Part shown: positions 6,363-6,862 of the stretch, in pieces | Layout: each line of letters begins with the position of its first letter | Position numbering within the stretch: the first letter of the stretch is position 1 | Origin: Lachnospiraceae bacterium | GTDB lineage: Bacteria > Bacillota > Clostridia > Lachnospirales > Lachnospiraceae | DNA: 6,862 bases | Direction of reading: 5' to 3' | NCBI GenBank assembly: GCA_022790905.1 | Contig: JAAVYC010000091.1 | Location: 1-6,862, forward strand | Notes under the pieces: generated by a model | What the model saw: only the letters and a program-made list of their open reading frames with translations | Databases searched by the model: none | Told to the model about the DNA's origin: nothing | Position numbers and translations under genes: made by a program

Positions 6363-6368
6363 AAGGAG
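6363..6368 (+). promoter_or_regulatory. cdd ribosome binding site (decides start)
   Basis: AAGGAG lies nine bases before ATG 6378 but directly abuts ATG 6369 and is downstream of TTG 6348. Only 6378 has workable spacing, so that start is chosen. The TTG at 6348 also falls on the -10 box. Confidence 0.8.
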
Positions 6369-6377
6369 ATGGAAATA

Positions 6378-6803
6378 ATGAGAGAAGAGAAAGATGAAAG
6401 ATTAGAAAAAGAATTAATCAAAGAAGCGATTCGTGCCAAGGAGTTTTCCTATTCTCCGTATTCCAATTTTCGGGTAGGAGCAGCCCTCTTGGCAAAGAGT
6501 GGAAAGATTTACACGGGATGCAATATAGAGAACGCGGCATATAGTCCGACAAATTGTGCAGAACGAACTGCAGTTTTTAAGGCGGTGTCGGAGGGGGAGA
6601 AAGAATTTGTGGCAATTGCAGTCGCGGGAGATGGGGAGGATTATTTAGCGCCTTGTGGAGTATGCAGGCAGGTATTGCGGGAATTCTGTGATCCGGATCA
6701 ATTTTGCGTTTTTATGGTAGGAAAGGGGGAAAATTGCCAAAAAATGACTCTGGGAGAACTGTTACCGGCAGCCTTTTCCAAAAAAGATGTAAAATCTAAA
6801 TAA
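6378..6803 (+). CDS. cdd: cytidine deaminase
   Basis: Zinc hydrolase that converts cytidine and deoxycytidine to uridine and deoxyuridine in pyrimidine salvage, in the cytosol. The 141-residue product has the short homotetrameric layout: SYSPYSNFRVGAAL (24-37), GCNIENAAYSPTNCAERTA (47-65) with zinc ligand C60 and catalytic E62, and PCGVC (92-96) with ligands C93 and C96. The substrate-contact N49 and E51 are present in the NIEN motif. The N-terminus carries about ten extra charged residues and the C-terminus a lysine-rich tail. It is transcribed from its own promoter. No hairpin terminator follows, and the next promoter starts within 20 bases, so read-through into the next gene is possible. 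cdd often neighbours era, deoC or nucleoside transport genes, but none is in view here. Confidence 0.95.
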   Translation: MREEKDERLEKELIKEAIRAKEFSYSPYSNFRVGAALLAKSGKIYTGCNIENAAYSPTNCAERTAVFKAVSEGEKEFVAIAVAGDGEDYLAPCGVCRQVLREFCDPDQFCVFMVGKGENCQKMTLGELLPAAFSKKDVKSK

Positions 6804-6819
6804 ATTTTCCAAAAAAGAT
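6774..6819 (+). repeat. 15-bp direct repeat across the cdd stop
   Basis: The same 15 bases, TTTTCCAAAAAAGAT, occur at 6774-6788 (inside the last cdd codons) and 6805-6819 (just after the stop), 31 bases apart start to start. This may be a small tandem duplication or chance in A/T-rich DNA. It is not a terminator. Confidence 0.55.
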
Positions 6820-6820
6820 A

Positions 6821-6850
6821 TTGACAAAAACTTGACATTATGTGTATTCT
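6821..6850 (+). promoter_or_regulatory. promoter for a gene beyond the window
   Basis: TTGACA (6821-6826) lies 18 bases from TATTCT (6845-6850). A second TTGACA at 6832-6837, one helical turn downstream, has no good -10 at normal spacing within the window. The driven gene is not visible. Confidence 0.5.
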
Positions 6851-6862
6851 ATATCTAGTTGG

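Noticed and set aside
6348..6377. Ten-residue N-terminal extension of Cdd from TTG 6348.
   Set aside because: The TTG overlaps the -10 box and has no ribosome binding site, while AAGGAG is correctly spaced from ATG 6378.

Overview
The window looks like chromosomal DNA from a low-to-mid G+C Gram-positive anaerobe of the class Clostridia, most likely Lachnospiraceae. This is inferred from strong AGGAGG-type ribosome binding sites, sigma-A type promoters, the short 419-residue LeuC paired with a separate 161-residue LeuD, and protein sequences that read like Lachnospiraceae homologues. No database search was possible. No rRNA, tRNA, CRISPR array or insertion sequence is visible.

Layout: (1) 1-1758, plus strand: leuC and leuD, two subunits of isopropylmalate isomerase (leucine synthesis). 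The window opens on the leuC start codon, so any upstream partner and promoter lie outside. (2) 1843-2637, minus strand: an unusual protein with two AP2-type DNA-binding repeats flanking a remnant of an HNH endonuclease that has lost its key histidine. (3) 2638-2886: a compact divergent regulatory region with back-to-back promoters, a perfect 7-bp inverted repeat around the thrC -35 box, and two hairpins in the thrC leader. (4) 2887-4377, plus strand: thrC (threonine synthase), followed 15 bases later by a small three-helix membrane protein gene (4393-4740) interrupted by an in-frame TAG. (5) 4767-4813: a strong bidirectional terminator. (6) 4818-6182, minus strand: gltA-type citrate synthase. 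(7) 6183-6377: a second divergent promoter region. (8) 6378-6803, plus strand: cdd (cytidine deaminase). The window ends in a promoter for a gene outside it.

Together the enzymes make a biosynthetic neighbourhood: leucine (leuCD), threonine (thrC), the citrate that feeds 2-oxoglutarate and glutamate (gltA), and pyrimidine salvage (cdd). The least ordinary points are the AP2/degenerate-HNH protein sharing a regulatory region with thrC, the operator-like repeat between their promoters, and the amber codon in the thrC-linked membrane protein gene. No complete novel system such as a defence island is evident.
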